The notes: generated by a model not told the origin, from the sequence alone. DNA of 64,000 bases from an uncultured Flavobacteriaceae bacterium (GCA_947494715.1 CANLWG010000008.1:124001-188000), one strand, 5' to 3'. Positions 26,995 through 35,765 are shown, counted from the first letter of the stretch. Numbers and translations: made by a program.

Positions 26995-27627
26995 TTATTT
27001 TGATTCCACTTTAAACCGCAAAACGGTTTTCAACTTTTCCGGCGCTACCTTTCTAAAATCGGTCAAATAAATTTCCCTATGGTCTTTGGATATTCTTAGA
27101 AGGTTTTCTTTCTCGGCAAAACCTTCCATTAACTTAAAACTTCTAGGCTCCTCGTCATAACTTCCCATATGCATCATTTGAATACACTTTCCGTCCGTTA
27201 TCTTTTCAAACTTAAGTTTCTCCAATAATGGGTGTGGCTTTCTTTTTTTGGTCTGGTCTACCATTTCATTGAAGTAGTCATCGGTAACAAATTTGGGCTG
27301 CCTGATCATCAATTTAAAAACCAGATCATTTTTATTAATTGTCCCGGTAAATGCTTTTTTGGCCTCCTCGGTAATATCCCAAATGCCCTCTAAGGGGTAA
27401 ACCGTATAATCATAGTACCCACTAGGCCTTTTCTCCTCTTTTTTAAGATTCATTTTTATGGCGTAGGAAACGGAATAGAGGACTCCGATATATTCGGCAA
27501 AAGTCTTGTTTTGGGGACTACCTTTGCCTTCTATGGTAAGAAACTTAAATTCCGGGATTTCTACTATTTCCGGTTTGGTTTTGGGCAGATAAACCTTTTT
27601 TTCCTTTTTTCTCCATTCATGTTTCAT
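26995..27627 (-). CDS. GyrI-like small-molecule-binding protein
   Basis: A 210-residue cytosolic protein. FKFLTIEGKGSPQNKTFAEYIGVLYSVSYAIK and YPLEGIWDI are hallmarks of the stand-alone GyrI-like branch of the SRPBCC/AraC-effector domain superfamily, and the C-terminus has the paired strand ITDGKCIQMMHMGSYDEEPRSF. Such proteins bind hydrophobic drugs or toxins; some hydrolyse them. No DNA-binding domain is attached. It is separate from the flanking genes. Confidence 0.82.
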   Translation of the reverse strand: MKHEWRKKEKKVYLPKTKPEIVEIPEFKFLTIEGKGSPQNKTFAEYIGVLYSVSYAIKMNLKKEEKRPSGYYDYTVYPLEGIWDITEEAKKAFTGTINKNDLVFKLMIRQPKFVTDDYFNEMVDQTKKRKPHPLLEKLKFEKITDGKCIQMMHMGSYDEEPRSFKLMEGFAEKENLLRISKDHREIYLTDFRKVAPEKLKTVLRFKVESK

Positions 27628-27778
27628 AAGGCAACATGCTTTATTGTTGCATAAATGTATTTAAAAAGTCGAAGTCAAGGCGAAGCGAATCCAATTACTT
27701 TTTGTCCTTTCTTGCAGAATTTGTGGTCTTGGATCACTGTTTCGTTATTTGTAAAATGGCATTCCGGAAAAGCTTCGT

Positions 27779-28213
27779 TCAAGGATGTACTCTGTTAGGC
27801 AACAGAGCGTCCAGTTCCAAATATTTTTCCTTCATAAAGCTTAAAGCAAACGCTGCGGCCGATGCGCTGAAGACCGAATAGTCAAAAGCACCTTTTATCC
27901 CAGTGGAAAAGGTCATCGACAGGGCAAAAATCAATAAAAGGAATCCGCTCAATTTCGCAAAGATTTCAGTCTTAAACCCTAGTATCAGACCTATCGCAAA
28001 AATTATCTCTGCAGCGGTCGCTAATATTCCGATCGGAGCATGTAGAAACTCGGGAAACCAGGGGTTTATTAGTTGGGTATACGCCAGAAAATTATTCCAA
28101 TTTCCCCAAACGGAAATTTGGTCGCTCCAAATTCCGAATCTATCGACCACTGCGGACAAAAAACTGAATGAAAGGGCAAACCTTAAAAACAACTTGATTG
28201 CTTTTTTATACAT
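27779..28213 (-). CDS. DoxX family membrane protein
   Basis: About 144 residues from the ATG of MYKKAIKLFLRFALS; the longer frame reaches into the upstream gene and has no support. Four membrane segments are evident (FALSFSFLSAVVDRFGI, IGILATAAEIIFAIGLIL, LSGFLLLIFALSMTF, SASAAAFALSFMK). DoxX-like proteins appear in quinone and thiol redox settings. It follows the AhpD-like gene by 14 bases, so the pair is probably one peroxide/thiol-stress transcript. Confidence 0.8.
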   Translation of the reverse strand: MYKKAIKLFLRFALSFSFLSAVVDRFGIWSDQISVWGNWNNFLAYTQLINPWFPEFLHAPIGILATAAEIIFAIGLILGFKTEIFAKLSGFLLLIFALSMTFSTGIKGAFDYSVFSASAAAFALSFMKEKYLELDALLPNRVHP

Positions 28214-28227
28214 GGCGATTGATTTGG

Positions 28228-28680
28228 TTATTGGCTTACTTTGTAGTTCCCGGGAATAAAACCGAATGTTTTCATCAATCGGTTCCATGTGTTGCTCTGA
28301 GAAATAGCCAATGTTATGTAGCAAATCTCTTCTTTGGAAAAGAAGATCAACAATGGATCATATATACTGTTGGATATCGGGCTACCGTCCAATTGGGTAA
28401 GGGTATCGGTAAGATAGAGCACTACCCTTTCCTTTTCCGAGAAATAAGGCGTCTCTTCCCAGACACATAATGAAGATAGGCGCAATTCTGTTTCACCTAA
28501 ATGTTTCAACTCTTTATAATGCATATCAACACAATAGGCGCAACCATTTTTTTGGGATGTTCTTAGCTTAATGAGCCCTGTTAAATTTTTATCCAGAGGG
28601 GATTTGTCGATTAAATCTTCAATAGCCCGTAGACTTTCAAACATTCCTTTTGGGACATCCTGATATGTAATTCGTTCCAT
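28228..28680 (-). CDS. carboxymuconolactone decarboxylase / AhpD-like peroxidase
   Basis: A 150-residue protein with the AhpD active-site pattern in NGCAYCVDMHYKELKHLGETE: CxxC three residues before the helper histidine. The redox CxxC suggests a thiol peroxidase, not a decarboxylase. Start MERITYQDVPKGMF matches the AhpD family opening. A Crp-type regulator gene ends 80 bases upstream on the same strand and may control this pair. Confidence 0.88.
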   Translation of the reverse strand: MERITYQDVPKGMFESLRAIEDLIDKSPLDKNLTGLIKLRTSQKNGCAYCVDMHYKELKHLGETELRLSSLCVWEETPYFSEKERVVLYLTDTLTQLDGSPISNSIYDPLLIFFSKEEICYITLAISQSNTWNRLMKTFGFIPGNYKVSQ

Positions 28681-28759
28681 GATTCGTTTGTTTTATAAGT
28701 ATGGAACAAATTTTATAAATACGGTGAACCCAAAAATTAAGGTATCTTAAGAAATTTGG

Positions 28760-29332
28760 TTATTTTGTATTCCTTCGTAATTCACTTAAGTACTCCGGTG
28801 TAATTTCTAGATAGGAAGCGATCATGTATTGTGGTACCCGTTGAATGAAGTCTGGCACTGCTTCGGCAAAATTGGCGTACCGTTCTTTACTTCTCATTTG
28901 AAGGAAGATATCGCTTTTGCGAAGATTGGCAATCAACATGTTTTCGGTAATAATTCGAAACAGTCGCTCCAGTTTAGGATATTTTGAATACAGTTTTTCC
29001 AATGTTTTTTTTGATAAATAAAGGACCGTTGTTTCTTCCAGAGCCTGTAGATATTGGGTGGATGGGGTTTCCTTGATGAAGCTTTCCATATTGGTTATCC
29101 ACCAGTTGTCTATGGCAAATTGTGTTATTTTCTCATTTCCCCTTTCATCAATATAATAGGAGCGGACCACTCCTTTGATAATAAAATAGTTGTGTTTGCA
29201 AACCGTATTTTCTTCTAGGAGAAATTCCTTTTTTTGAAAAACTCTTAGCTTAAGTTCGGAATAGATCTTGTCTATTTCCGTATCGCTAAATTCTACATAT
29301 CTACCGAAATACTTTTTGATTTGTTCTTTCAT
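28760..29332 (-). CDS. Crp/Fnr family transcriptional regulator
   Basis: A 190-residue protein: a cyclic-nucleotide-binding-type beta roll (YFIIKGVVRSYYIDERGNEKITQFAIDNWW), a long dimer helix, and a C-terminal helix-turn-helix (MIASYLEITPEYLSELRRN). This short Bacteroidota subgroup often controls the neighbouring AhpD or oxidoreductase gene. No Cys residues for an iron-sulfur cluster are present in Fnr positions. Ligand is unknown. Confidence 0.88.
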   Translation of the reverse strand: MKEQIKKYFGRYVEFSDTEIDKIYSELKLRVFQKKEFLLEENTVCKHNYFIIKGVVRSYYIDERGNEKITQFAIDNWWITNMESFIKETPSTQYLQALEETTVLYLSKKTLEKLYSKYPKLERLFRIITENMLIANLRKSDIFLQMRSKERYANFAEAVPDFIQRVPQYMIASYLEITPEYLSELRRNTK

Positions 29333-29423
29333 CTCGTTCCAGAGTTTTGGGTATTGACACCCGTTTGCATATCACGTCATAGTTTACCAATTAGCAAAAA
29401 ATAAAGGTTGTGGACTATTTCCC

Positions 29424-30332
29424 TTAAAACATTTCATTAGTTAGTTCTAGGTTCATTTTTGCTCCTGCTACATTTCCGCCATAAACGGCATTGGCCACCG
29501 AACGAAAATATGTAGTATTATCTCCACAGGCGAAAATACCCTCCACGGTTGTTTTTTGAAAATCATCGACTACAATATATCCTTGTTCGTTTAATTCACA
29601 TCCTAAAGAAGTCGGGATATTTGAATGTTGTTCAAAGGGAGGCCTTGTATAAACGGCGTCAAAACCCATTTTTGTATGATCCTGAAAAATTACATTTTTT
29701 ATATACCCATTTTGATGATCGATTTCAACTATTTTGGATTCTACAATAGGGATGTTGTATTGTTCAAATTTTGCCAAATGCTCATCGGTGAATTCTGCTT
29801 CACCTGAGGTTAAAATTGTCAAATCCTTTGTCAGATTGTGAACTAAAGGCACCATGTGAACTGCTGTATCCCCGTTGGCCAAGATACCCGTTTTTTGATT
29901 GCGGTGTTCGTAACCATGGCAATACGGACAATGGATTACAGAAATTCCCCAACATTCGGAAAATCCTTTGATGTTAGGCATGATGTCACTTACTCCCGTT
30001 GCAAAAATCAGTTTTTTGCTCCCAAAAAACCTTTCTGATTCAGTCTCGATTTCAAAGCCATACCCCGTCTTTTTCCCACGTATGGCAAGATCATTCTGGA
30101 ATTTTACAGTTACATATTTTGCGACTTGGTTTTTAGCAAGTACGGAGATTTCCTTTGGAGTATTTCCGTCTTGTGTAAGGAAGTTGTGTGAATGTGGGGT
30201 TTGCACATTGCAAGGCTTTCCACTATCGATTACCAATGTAGTTTTTAAGGAACGTCCCAAGGTCATAGCTGCCGAAAGACCTGCATAACTTCCCCCTATG
30301 ATGATTACATCATAAATAGTGCTATCTGCCAT
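29424..30332 (-). CDS. thioredoxin-reductase-like FAD/NAD(P)H oxidoreductase
   Basis: A 302-residue flavoprotein. VIIIGGSYAGLSAA (residues 9-22) is the FAD Rossmann motif, HCPYCHG (C135, C138) the redox CxxC, and GIFACGDNTT the second FAD motif. The NAD(P) site GILANGDTAVH replaces the GxGxxA pattern. This is the group of TrxB-like proteins that includes small mycothiol/bacillithiol-disulfide-type and gliotoxin-reductase-like enzymes. It is divergent from the Fur-family gene; its -33 promoter element lies inside a perfect dyad, so repression by that regulator is likely. Confidence 0.9.
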   Translation of the reverse strand: MADSTIYDVIIIGGSYAGLSAAMTLGRSLKTTLVIDSGKPCNVQTPHSHNFLTQDGNTPKEISVLAKNQVAKYVTVKFQNDLAIRGKKTGYGFEIETESERFFGSKKLIFATGVSDIMPNIKGFSECWGISVIHCPYCHGYEHRNQKTGILANGDTAVHMVPLVHNLTKDLTILTSGEAEFTDEHLAKFEQYNIPIVESKIVEIDHQNGYIKNVIFQDHTKMGFDAVYTRPPFEQHSNIPTSLGCELNEQGYIVVDDFQKTTVEGIFACGDNTTYFRSVANAVYGGNVAGAKMNLELTNEMF

Positions 30333-30397
30333 TTTGTTTTATTTTGAATAGATGGGTAAAATGCCCAACAGTACTATTGTACTCTCAATTTTTTTTG

Positions 30398-30427
30398 CAA
30401 AGTTAATCGAATTTCTTATTATTGCAA
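30398..30427 (-). promoter_or_regulatory. promoter TTG-N19-TAACTTTG for the FAD oxidoreductase
   Basis: On the minus strand: TTG at 30425-30427, exactly 19 bases, TAACTTTG at 30398-30405. Full match to the Bacteroidota promoter. The -33 TTG is covered by the dyad at 30418-30442. Confidence 0.7.
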
Positions 30428-30442
30428 CATAGTCGCAATAAT
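30418..30442. promoter_or_regulatory. 8-bp perfect dyad, probable Fur-family operator
   Basis: ATTATTGC, 9 bases, GCAATAAT: a perfect inverted repeat ending 5 bases before the Fur-family ATG and covering the -33 element of the divergent oxidoreductase gene. Its position suits both autorepression and repression of the oxidoreductase. The sequence is not the classical iron Fur box. Confidence 0.65.
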
Positions 30443-30447
30443 TAATC

Positions 30448-30825
30448 ATGAATCGTAGAAGTACACCAACAAAAGAGGCCGTATTTAATTTGCTTAAGGA
30501 AAGTGGCAAAGCACTGAGTCATGATGCCATCGAAGCTGAAATTAAAATTGATATTAATCGGGCAACGATTTATCGGGTTTTAAATCGTTTTTGGGAGGAT
30601 GGGGTAATTCATAAAATAGTGGCCGAAGATGGCAAGCAATATTTCGCCGTTTGTACTAACTGTGATAGTAAAAAGCACCGTGATGACCATTTTCACTTTC
30701 GCTGCAGACGTTGTCAAAAAATAGAATGCTTGCAAGAGTCCGTCTATTTTTCCGCTCCCAAGAGTTATATCGTTGAAAACGTGAATTGTATCCTAACCGG
30801 AATTTGTAGCGAATGTTCCTTATGA
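30448..30825 (+). CDS. Fur-family metal-responsive repressor
   Basis: A 125-residue regulator: N-terminal winged helix (TPTKEAVFNLLKESGKALSHDAIEAEI, INRATIYRVLNRFWEDGVIHKI), then the metal-binding dimer domain. Structural zinc cysteines are seen as CRRC (86, 89) and CSEC (120, 123); the HRDDHFHF stretch provides sensor histidines. An extra CTNC pair at 69-72 is uncommon in Fur and might be a further metal or redox site. Whether it is Zur, PerR or Fur cannot be decided; the oxidoreductase opposite hints at peroxide or zinc control. Confidence 0.88.
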   Translation: MNRRSTPTKEAVFNLLKESGKALSHDAIEAEIKIDINRATIYRVLNRFWEDGVIHKIVAEDGKQYFAVCTNCDSKKHRDDHFHFRCRRCQKIECLQESVYFSAPKSYIVENVNCILTGICSECSL

Positions 30826-30892
30826 GTTTTAACTTTTTAACTCGTACAAACCATTGTTGGAATGTGCTAATCTATGAATCACAGTCGCAGGG

Positions 30893-31873
30893 TTAAATGG
30901 TACCCTCAAGTGATTTTTGTACAATTTGACACGTTTTTTCGTAACTATGCTTTAAAAGCGTCTTTGCATCCATGGTTTCCCAATAGCCCTTATTGAACAG
31001 TTCAACGGAAAATCCACCCCTAAAACCTGCATTGTATAGTTTAGGGATAACCGTGTCAAAGGGGCAGACCCCTTCCCCGGGCAATACCCGATCCGAATCC
31101 TTTAACTGATCATAGGAGGGCGTAGCAGGATAATCGTTCATATGCATTACAGGTAGTTTCTTTCCGTTGAGAATGTCAATGGTATCCCAGTCGTTCCCTC
31201 CGCGGTACACATGATAAAAATCCAATAAAATAGTTGCCTTGGGGTGTCCGGTGGCGATAGCGATTTGAGCACAGTCGGCTACCTTGTTCAATGCTCCCAT
31301 ACCCCAAAGTTCCATAATGGGGATTACGCCCGTTTCATCGCCCAATTTTAGAATGGTCTCATAGCGTTCGGCATAGGCATCGTATTTTGTTCTATCCAAG
31401 GATGTTATCCCCTGTACCGGTGCAGCAATATAGGCGCCACCCAGGCCTGCGGTAATATGCATTTCCTCACGCAGTTGATCTATCGCCTTTTTTCTTTCCT
31501 CGGAATCGTCACTACACCATTTTGAAAATCCGATAATATTCTCCAGGACAAGGCCACGGGCCTGCAATTTATTCTTTAGGTCTGCTGTGTTGCCCCCGTT
31601 TTCCAAATAGGTCTTTATATTGCGCATCCATAGTTCTATACCGTCAAAACCGGCATCGGCCACGAGGTCTATTTGTACATCTACATCCAGCTCGTAATGC
31701 AATAGGGTAGAGGTATTTAAACTAATTCTAAATGGTAATTTCTTCTTTGCTTTCGGGCTAAAAGAAGTTGGTATATCCTGAGTATTTGGTGTAAAGGCGT
31801 AACCTCCTATGGCGGCAAGAGAACCTGTGAGACCAGTAGTGATTGCCTTTCTCCTTGAAATTTTGTTTTTCAT
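30893..31873 (-). CDS. Tat-exported sugar phosphate isomerase/epimerase-like protein
   Basis: A 326-residue xylose-isomerase-like TIM-barrel protein. The Tat signal is KISRRKAITTGLTGSLAAIGGYAF. Barrel features are AGFDGIELWMRN, VIPIMELWGMG (first metal Glu), ATILLDFYHVYRGGND (Asp/His), MPVMHMNDYP and GGFSVELFNKGYW (last Glu). Because it is exported, the substrate is probably a free sugar or inositol-like compound, not a sugar phosphate. A second member of the family is at 45379. Confidence 0.88.
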   Translation of the reverse strand: MKNKISRRKAITTGLTGSLAAIGGYAFTPNTQDIPTSFSPKAKKKLPFRISLNTSTLLHYELDVDVQIDLVADAGFDGIELWMRNIKTYLENGGNTADLKNKLQARGLVLENIIGFSKWCSDDSEERKKAIDQLREEMHITAGLGGAYIAAPVQGITSLDRTKYDAYAERYETILKLGDETGVIPIMELWGMGALNKVADCAQIAIATGHPKATILLDFYHVYRGGNDWDTIDILNGKKLPVMHMNDYPATPSYDQLKDSDRVLPGEGVCPFDTVIPKLYNAGFRGGFSVELFNKGYWETMDAKTLLKHSYEKTCQIVQKSLEGTI

Positions 31874-32031
31874 TGGATTATGGTTTTATCATGAAACCTA
31901 AAGATGTGGATTGGAATGCCAACCGATCACAAGCTTCATGCCCGAAAAGATACAAAAAAGTTGGAGCTGACTATAGGCCTAAATTCAGTATGTGCAGGTG
32001 ATACTATTTACAAACTACCAAGCATGGTATT

Positions 32032-33330
32032 TTAGTCTTGATTTGCAAGTAACTTGGGTTGATGCATACTTATACAGTGCAATCCTCCTCCTCCTAAATT
32101 CACGGCCAACGCATCTAGCATTACCACTTTTTTTTCTGGAAATACTGTTTGCAATATCCTTTTGGCTGCAGCATCCTGCATTCTAATTTTATCGGGCATA
32201 CCTTCCCGCCAGTATTTTTGACCAAGGATTACGGTATTGGTAATGATAAAATTGAGATAACTGGCCGGGGCGACTACGGTTATGGTATCTCCATCGGGAA
32301 ATTGGCTTCCGTCTTGGTAATCCAGGGTTTTAATATAATCATATACATAATCACCAGGAGCCATTGTGGTCAGAATTGTTTGGGGCAACGGCAATCGTAC
32401 TATTTTTAATGGATTTCCATCCTGATCGGTACTAGCCGAAAGTATTTCGAAGTTTTCTTCCAAACGTCTATGGTTTTCCCTGGCAATCGGATCTTCCAGT
32501 TCGGTACTGTCAATACTGGCCAAAAGGATAGTAGAATCATTCACAAAACGGGCAAATTCATCCACATGACCATTAGTCGTAACCACAGTATATGCCTTCG
32601 TAGTATCAGATGCTGATAGTGGCCCCAAAAAAGTATGGCTATCCTCAAGGAGTCCGTCTTTTAGCCAAATTGTCTTTTTAACGCCTAGCAATCTTTGATA
32701 TTCCGCTTCCATGGCTACTTTTGACATCCCCGGGTTGCGTCCCTGTTCCACGGCCTCGGTTGCTACCAAAGTTCCTTTTCCATTGAGCTCACGATTGCCA
32801 CCTTCACTGATCATGGTACTTGAAATGAGTGGAAGACCCAATAGTTCTGCTACCTTTTCATCATACTTTTCTTCAATTATGGAACTTTGATCCAGCGTGT
32901 CCGAATACCCCCAAGAATTGAAATTAAAGTCAGCAATGGCATGTTTTCCATTTTCCGTCTCCACAAAGACGGGTCCCATGTCCCGTGCCCATAGCTCCAC
33001 CGATGGGATAACGCGAAAAACAAGATTCTTCGGATCGGAATATTTTTCGCTTAATTTGGATTTTGCCTCTTTAAGAACCCCATCATCCGCACAGCTTATT
33101 ACAATCTTCAGGTCGTTGATCAGGGCATCGATAATGGACAATGTTACTTTTTCAACGGATTCCCCTTCCTTATGGTCGGTTGTAGGCCAAATAAGCCAAA
33201 GCGCATCGATTTTTTCAAATTCGGCCATTTGTCGGGTAACCTTCGATGGCTCCGGTTTTTTTTCTAAAGGTGGATTACATCCAATTAATAATAAGGGAGT
33301 AATGATTATGGATAGTAGAGATACCTTCAT
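32032..33330 (-). CDS. agmatine deiminase / Porphyromonas-type peptidyl-arginine deiminase family, lipoprotein
   Basis: A 432-residue protein with an SPII signal (IITPLLLIGCNPP). Landmarks of the PAD_porph fold are WLIWPTTDHKEG, ELWARDMGPVFVE (Asp), ISEGGNRELNGKGTLVATE, DGHVDEFARFV-type region, and near the C-terminus NLGGGGLHCISMHQP with the nucleophile cysteine. The family hydrolyses the guanidine group of agmatine or arginine. Lipoprotein export separates it from cytosolic polyamine synthesis, so it may act on peptides or external agmatine. Confidence 0.88.
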   Translation of the reverse strand: MKVSLLSIIITPLLLIGCNPPLEKKPEPSKVTRQMAEFEKIDALWLIWPTTDHKEGESVEKVTLSIIDALINDLKIVISCADDGVLKEAKSKLSEKYSDPKNLVFRVIPSVELWARDMGPVFVETENGKHAIADFNFNSWGYSDTLDQSSIIEEKYDEKVAELLGLPLISSTMISEGGNRELNGKGTLVATEAVEQGRNPGMSKVAMEAEYQRLLGVKKTIWLKDGLLEDSHTFLGPLSASDTTKAYTVVTTNGHVDEFARFVNDSTILLASIDSTELEDPIARENHRRLEENFEILSASTDQDGNPLKIVRLPLPQTILTTMAPGDYVYDYIKTLDYQDGSQFPDGDTITVVAPASYLNFIITNTVILGQKYWREGMPDKIRMQDAAAKRILQTVFPEKKVVMLDALAVNLGGGGLHCISMHQPKLLANQD

Positions 33331-33527
33331 TTTTTAGATTTAACGATGCATTCCGACCTGGTAATAGTATCTCCAACGAATCAAACAATCAAGGAGATAG
33401 GTATAAAAGTAAGTTGCCTCTTGCAGAGGTTCCAAGATAACTTTTTACATTGGATTTCCCTAGTTGTACCTCGGGCATATATTTGGAAATTCAGACAAAA
33501 GGAGCCAAACCTTCTACTGCCCTTGGG

Positions 33528-34067
33528 TTACAAATACCGTTCCTTGATAATGTTCAAATGCCTCAATTCGTGACCGGCAATATGATAGGCAAAAGCCCTT
33601 ACCGTTCTTTCATTGATTATGCTGCCATCCGTATCGATTCCCGCACCTTTCCTCATGAAACTGTCTTTGGGCAGATATTTAAAAAGCGCGATCGTGCCTT
33701 TCCGTACGGCTTCATATTCCTCAAAAATGCTGTCTAGACTTCTTTCGTTTGCATCGGAAAATTTTGCATAATCGTCCTGTTCAAAGCCCGGTAAAGGAGT
33801 AGTATCATTCCGTGCAAAGCGCATCGCCCTACATGAAAAGATACGCTCATCATCAATGTTATGTACCAAAATCTCTTTAATGGTCCATTTATCTTCAGCG
33901 TATCTATAGGTCAATTTTTCCTTGGGAAGACTGTAAATGAAACGCTCTACTTCCAAAAAGTTGTCCCATAATTGATTCAGGATATTTTTTTTGTCATCCA
34001 ATAGATCCATATAAATCGATGAATACGAGGGATATTCTGATGGCTTGGGTTTTTGCAATGTTTCCAT
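33528..34067 (-). CDS. DinB family protein
   Basis: A 179-residue four-helix protein. KWTIKEILVHNIDDERIF contains the first metal histidine and AYHIAGHELRHLNIIKERY the HxxxH pair of the DinB/YfiT-like metal site. Such proteins are often thiol transferases or hydrolases acting on reactive compounds. It follows the HxlR regulator by 10 bases and is probably under its control. Confidence 0.88.
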   Translation of the reverse strand: METLQKPKPSEYPSYSSIYMDLLDDKKNILNQLWDNFLEVERFIYSLPKEKLTYRYAEDKWTIKEILVHNIDDERIFSCRAMRFARNDTTPLPGFEQDDYAKFSDANERSLDSIFEEYEAVRKGTIALFKYLPKDSFMRKGAGIDTDGSIINERTVRAFAYHIAGHELRHLNIIKERYL

Positions 34068-34077
34068 AACGTATAAT

Positions 34078-34419
34078 TTAGGTGTCCTTATAATTTTTAG
34101 CCCAATTCCTTGCCCATTTGCCTAAGGGATGAATCAACTTAAAAAGCTCCAGTCCGTGGTCGGTTAAGGTATAACCATCAACGGTTCTGGTAATTAATTT
34201 GGCCTTTGTCAGTTCTTTGATTCTCGTATTCAAAGTCGTGGGAGAAATGTTTTCACAGTACTCTTGAAGCCTCCTAAAGGTACTGGGACCATTGTTCAAA
34301 TGCCATATAATACCCATGGCCCAACTACGACCGAGCAAATCAAAGATGACCATTATAGGTTGCCCTGTTTTTGAACCTCTTACCGGTTTTCCGGGAGTTG
34401 GTTGTGAAGAGTTATCCAT
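34078..34419 (-). CDS. HxlR family transcriptional regulator
   Basis: A 113-residue winged-helix protein. IFDLLGRSWAMGIIWHLNNGPSTFRRLQEYCENISPTTLNTRIKEL is the recognition-helix region and YTLTDHGLELFKLIHPLGKWA the wing and dimer helix. The typical redox-sensing N-terminal Cys of YodB-type members is absent here; one Cys lies in EYCENI. Twin CTAC-N7-GTAG dyads directly upstream point to autoregulation. It forms a unit with the DinB gene. Confidence 0.9.
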   Translation of the reverse strand: MDNSSQPTPGKPVRGSKTGQPIMVIFDLLGRSWAMGIIWHLNNGPSTFRRLQEYCENISPTTLNTRIKELTKAKLITRTVDGYTLTDHGLELFKLIHPLGKWARNWAKNYKDT

Positions 34420-34422
34420 TTG

Positions 34423-34457
34423 CTACGAATTAAGTAGCAATACTACAAAAAGTGTAG
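34423..34457. promoter_or_regulatory. two tandem CTAC-N7-GTAG operators upstream of the HxlR gene
   Basis: Dyad 1: CTAC 34423-34426 and GTAG 34434-34437 (extends to a perfect 7-bp arm TTGCTAC/GTAGCAA at 34420-34440). Dyad 2: CTAC 34443-34446 and GTAG 34454-34457. Both have 7-base spacers and their centres are 20 bases apart, two helical turns. They begin one base from the ATG. The geometry fits known HxlR/YodB-type operators (short arms, 7-base gap). Confidence 0.75.
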
Positions 34458-34576
34458 CTAATAATCAAAATCTTTGCACTATTATTTTTCTGAAAGTAAT
34501 TCAGAGAATACAGGGTATCGGCGATTTGAGTTTAATTCAAATTGCCGGTACCTATCATTTCTTGCCTCTGGTATTC

Positions 34577-35092
34577 TTATTCCCGTATGGGGATCATATT
34601 GGAGGCATCTACAGGAAAACTATCATATTTGTTATACAATTGCAGGTATTTTTCGGGATCGATAGGGACTTCGTTCAATGTTTCATAGAGGCCCCTAAAA
34701 AAACCTTCCCGTTTTTGTGATGGGTTGAAAATCAAGGTCAATTTTACAATTTCATTGGTATCGTTCCTAAATCCATGAGGCGTAAATCGGGGAACATATA
34801 CCACTGTTCCCGGCTTGGCCTTATATACTTTATCGGCCACCTCTATGGTTAAGATGCCTCGGTTCACGATAAAGGTCTCATCCATAAATCTGTGATAGTG
34901 CAATTTTGCACCGATACACATAGGAGGAAGGGAAATCTCGTAAACACCCAATTGATCGTTGGACATTTCACTGCTGACCTTAAATGTTATTGAAATGGTA
35001 TTTAGTTCCAGGGTTTCTCCTTCGTTAGGCCTAATTATGGATGCGTTATCCTCTAATTTATCCTTAAAGTAATTCTCTTTAGTTGCTTTCAT
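34577..35092 (-). CDS. cupin domain protein
   Basis: About 171 residues from the ATG at 35092 (MKATKENYFKDKL). A single cupin barrel is visible: LPPMCIGAKLHYHRFMDETFIVNRGILTIEV has the HxH-x(n)-E metal motif, and PRFTPHGFRND the final histidine. It overlaps the azoR gene by 14 bases and so belongs to the ECF41-controlled transcript. Cupins beside ECF41 sigma factors often accompany AhpD or reductases; the substrate is unknown. Confidence 0.85.
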   Translation of the reverse strand: MKATKENYFKDKLEDNASIIRPNEGETLELNTISITFKVSSEMSNDQLGVYEISLPPMCIGAKLHYHRFMDETFIVNRGILTIEVADKVYKAKPGTVVYVPRFTPHGFRNDTNEIVKLTLIFNPSQKREGFFRGLYETLNEVPIDPEKYLQLYNKYDSFPVDASNMIPIRE

Positions 35093-35708
35093 TGTTTTGC
35101 TTTTTGAATGATTGATCGATACTATGCTGCGCCAAACGTTTATTCTGTTCCAGTACTTCGCTATCACCAGTGCCTTCAAGGGAAAATAATCCGCGGACCT
35201 TTATTCCCATATGCCCAAGAATAGCTTTGAGATAAGGTTCCTGAAAATCATAGGGTTCCATAAAAGTGCCTTTGTACAGGCCTCCTTTTGCGGTGGCCAA
35301 ATAGGCCGATTTATCTTCTAGCAAACCATAATACCCCTTTTCATTGGTGTTGAATGTATGTCCAATCCGTACCACTTGATCTAGGTACGCTTTAAGATTC
35401 GATGGGATATTCAAGTTGTACAAAGGGCTACTGATCAGGATATCATCCGCAGATTTCAGCTCTTTGATCAATTCGTCCGATAAGGCGGTAGCTTTTTTAC
35501 TTTCAGGGGACCAATATTCCAAGGGTGTGTAAAACCCTTCGATGGTATTGTTTTGGATGTGGGGCAATTGCTGTTTTGCCAAATCCCGATAAATGACGGT
35601 TCCGCTTGGGTTTACGAGCTTCCATTTTTTTTCGAAATAATTGGCCAACGTTCTTGAGTGTGACCCTACAGTCCTTGAACTACAATCAATTCGCAATAAT
35701 CGTTTCAT
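35079..35708 (-). CDS. azoR: FMN-dependent NADH-azoreductase / quinone reductase family
   Basis: A 209-residue flavodoxin-like protein. LRIDCSSRTVGSHSRTLANYF is the FMN phosphate loop, SSPLYNLNIPSNLKAYLDQVVRIGHTF matches AzoR, and YLATAKGGLYKGT the second FMN loop. AzoR enzymes reduce quinones and azo compounds with NAD(P)H and protect from thiol stress. It has an ECF41-type promoter 30-55 bases upstream that matches the one before the sigma factor gene. Confidence 0.88.
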   Translation of the reverse strand: MKRLLRIDCSSRTVGSHSRTLANYFEKKWKLVNPSGTVIYRDLAKQQLPHIQNNTIEGFYTPLEYWSPESKKATALSDELIKELKSADDILISSPLYNLNIPSNLKAYLDQVVRIGHTFNTNEKGYYGLLEDKSAYLATAKGGLYKGTFMEPYDFQEPYLKAILGHMGIKVRGLFSLEGTGDSEVLEQNKRLAQHSIDQSFKKQNNESN

Positions 35709-35735
35709 CTATTGATATTTTAAATTCAATAGTAT

Positions 35736-35762
35736 GACCAAGTAGGAGGAATAAACGTGACG
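35736..35762 (-). promoter_or_regulatory. ECF41-type promoter of azoR-cupin
   Basis: On the minus strand, CGTCACG (35756-35762), a 16-base spacer, GGTC (35736-35739). The published ECF41 consensus, as I recall it, is TGTCACA-N16-CGTC. The flanking ATACTATTGAA is shared with the promoter of the sigma factor gene. Confidence 0.65.
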
Positions 35763-35765
35763 GAT

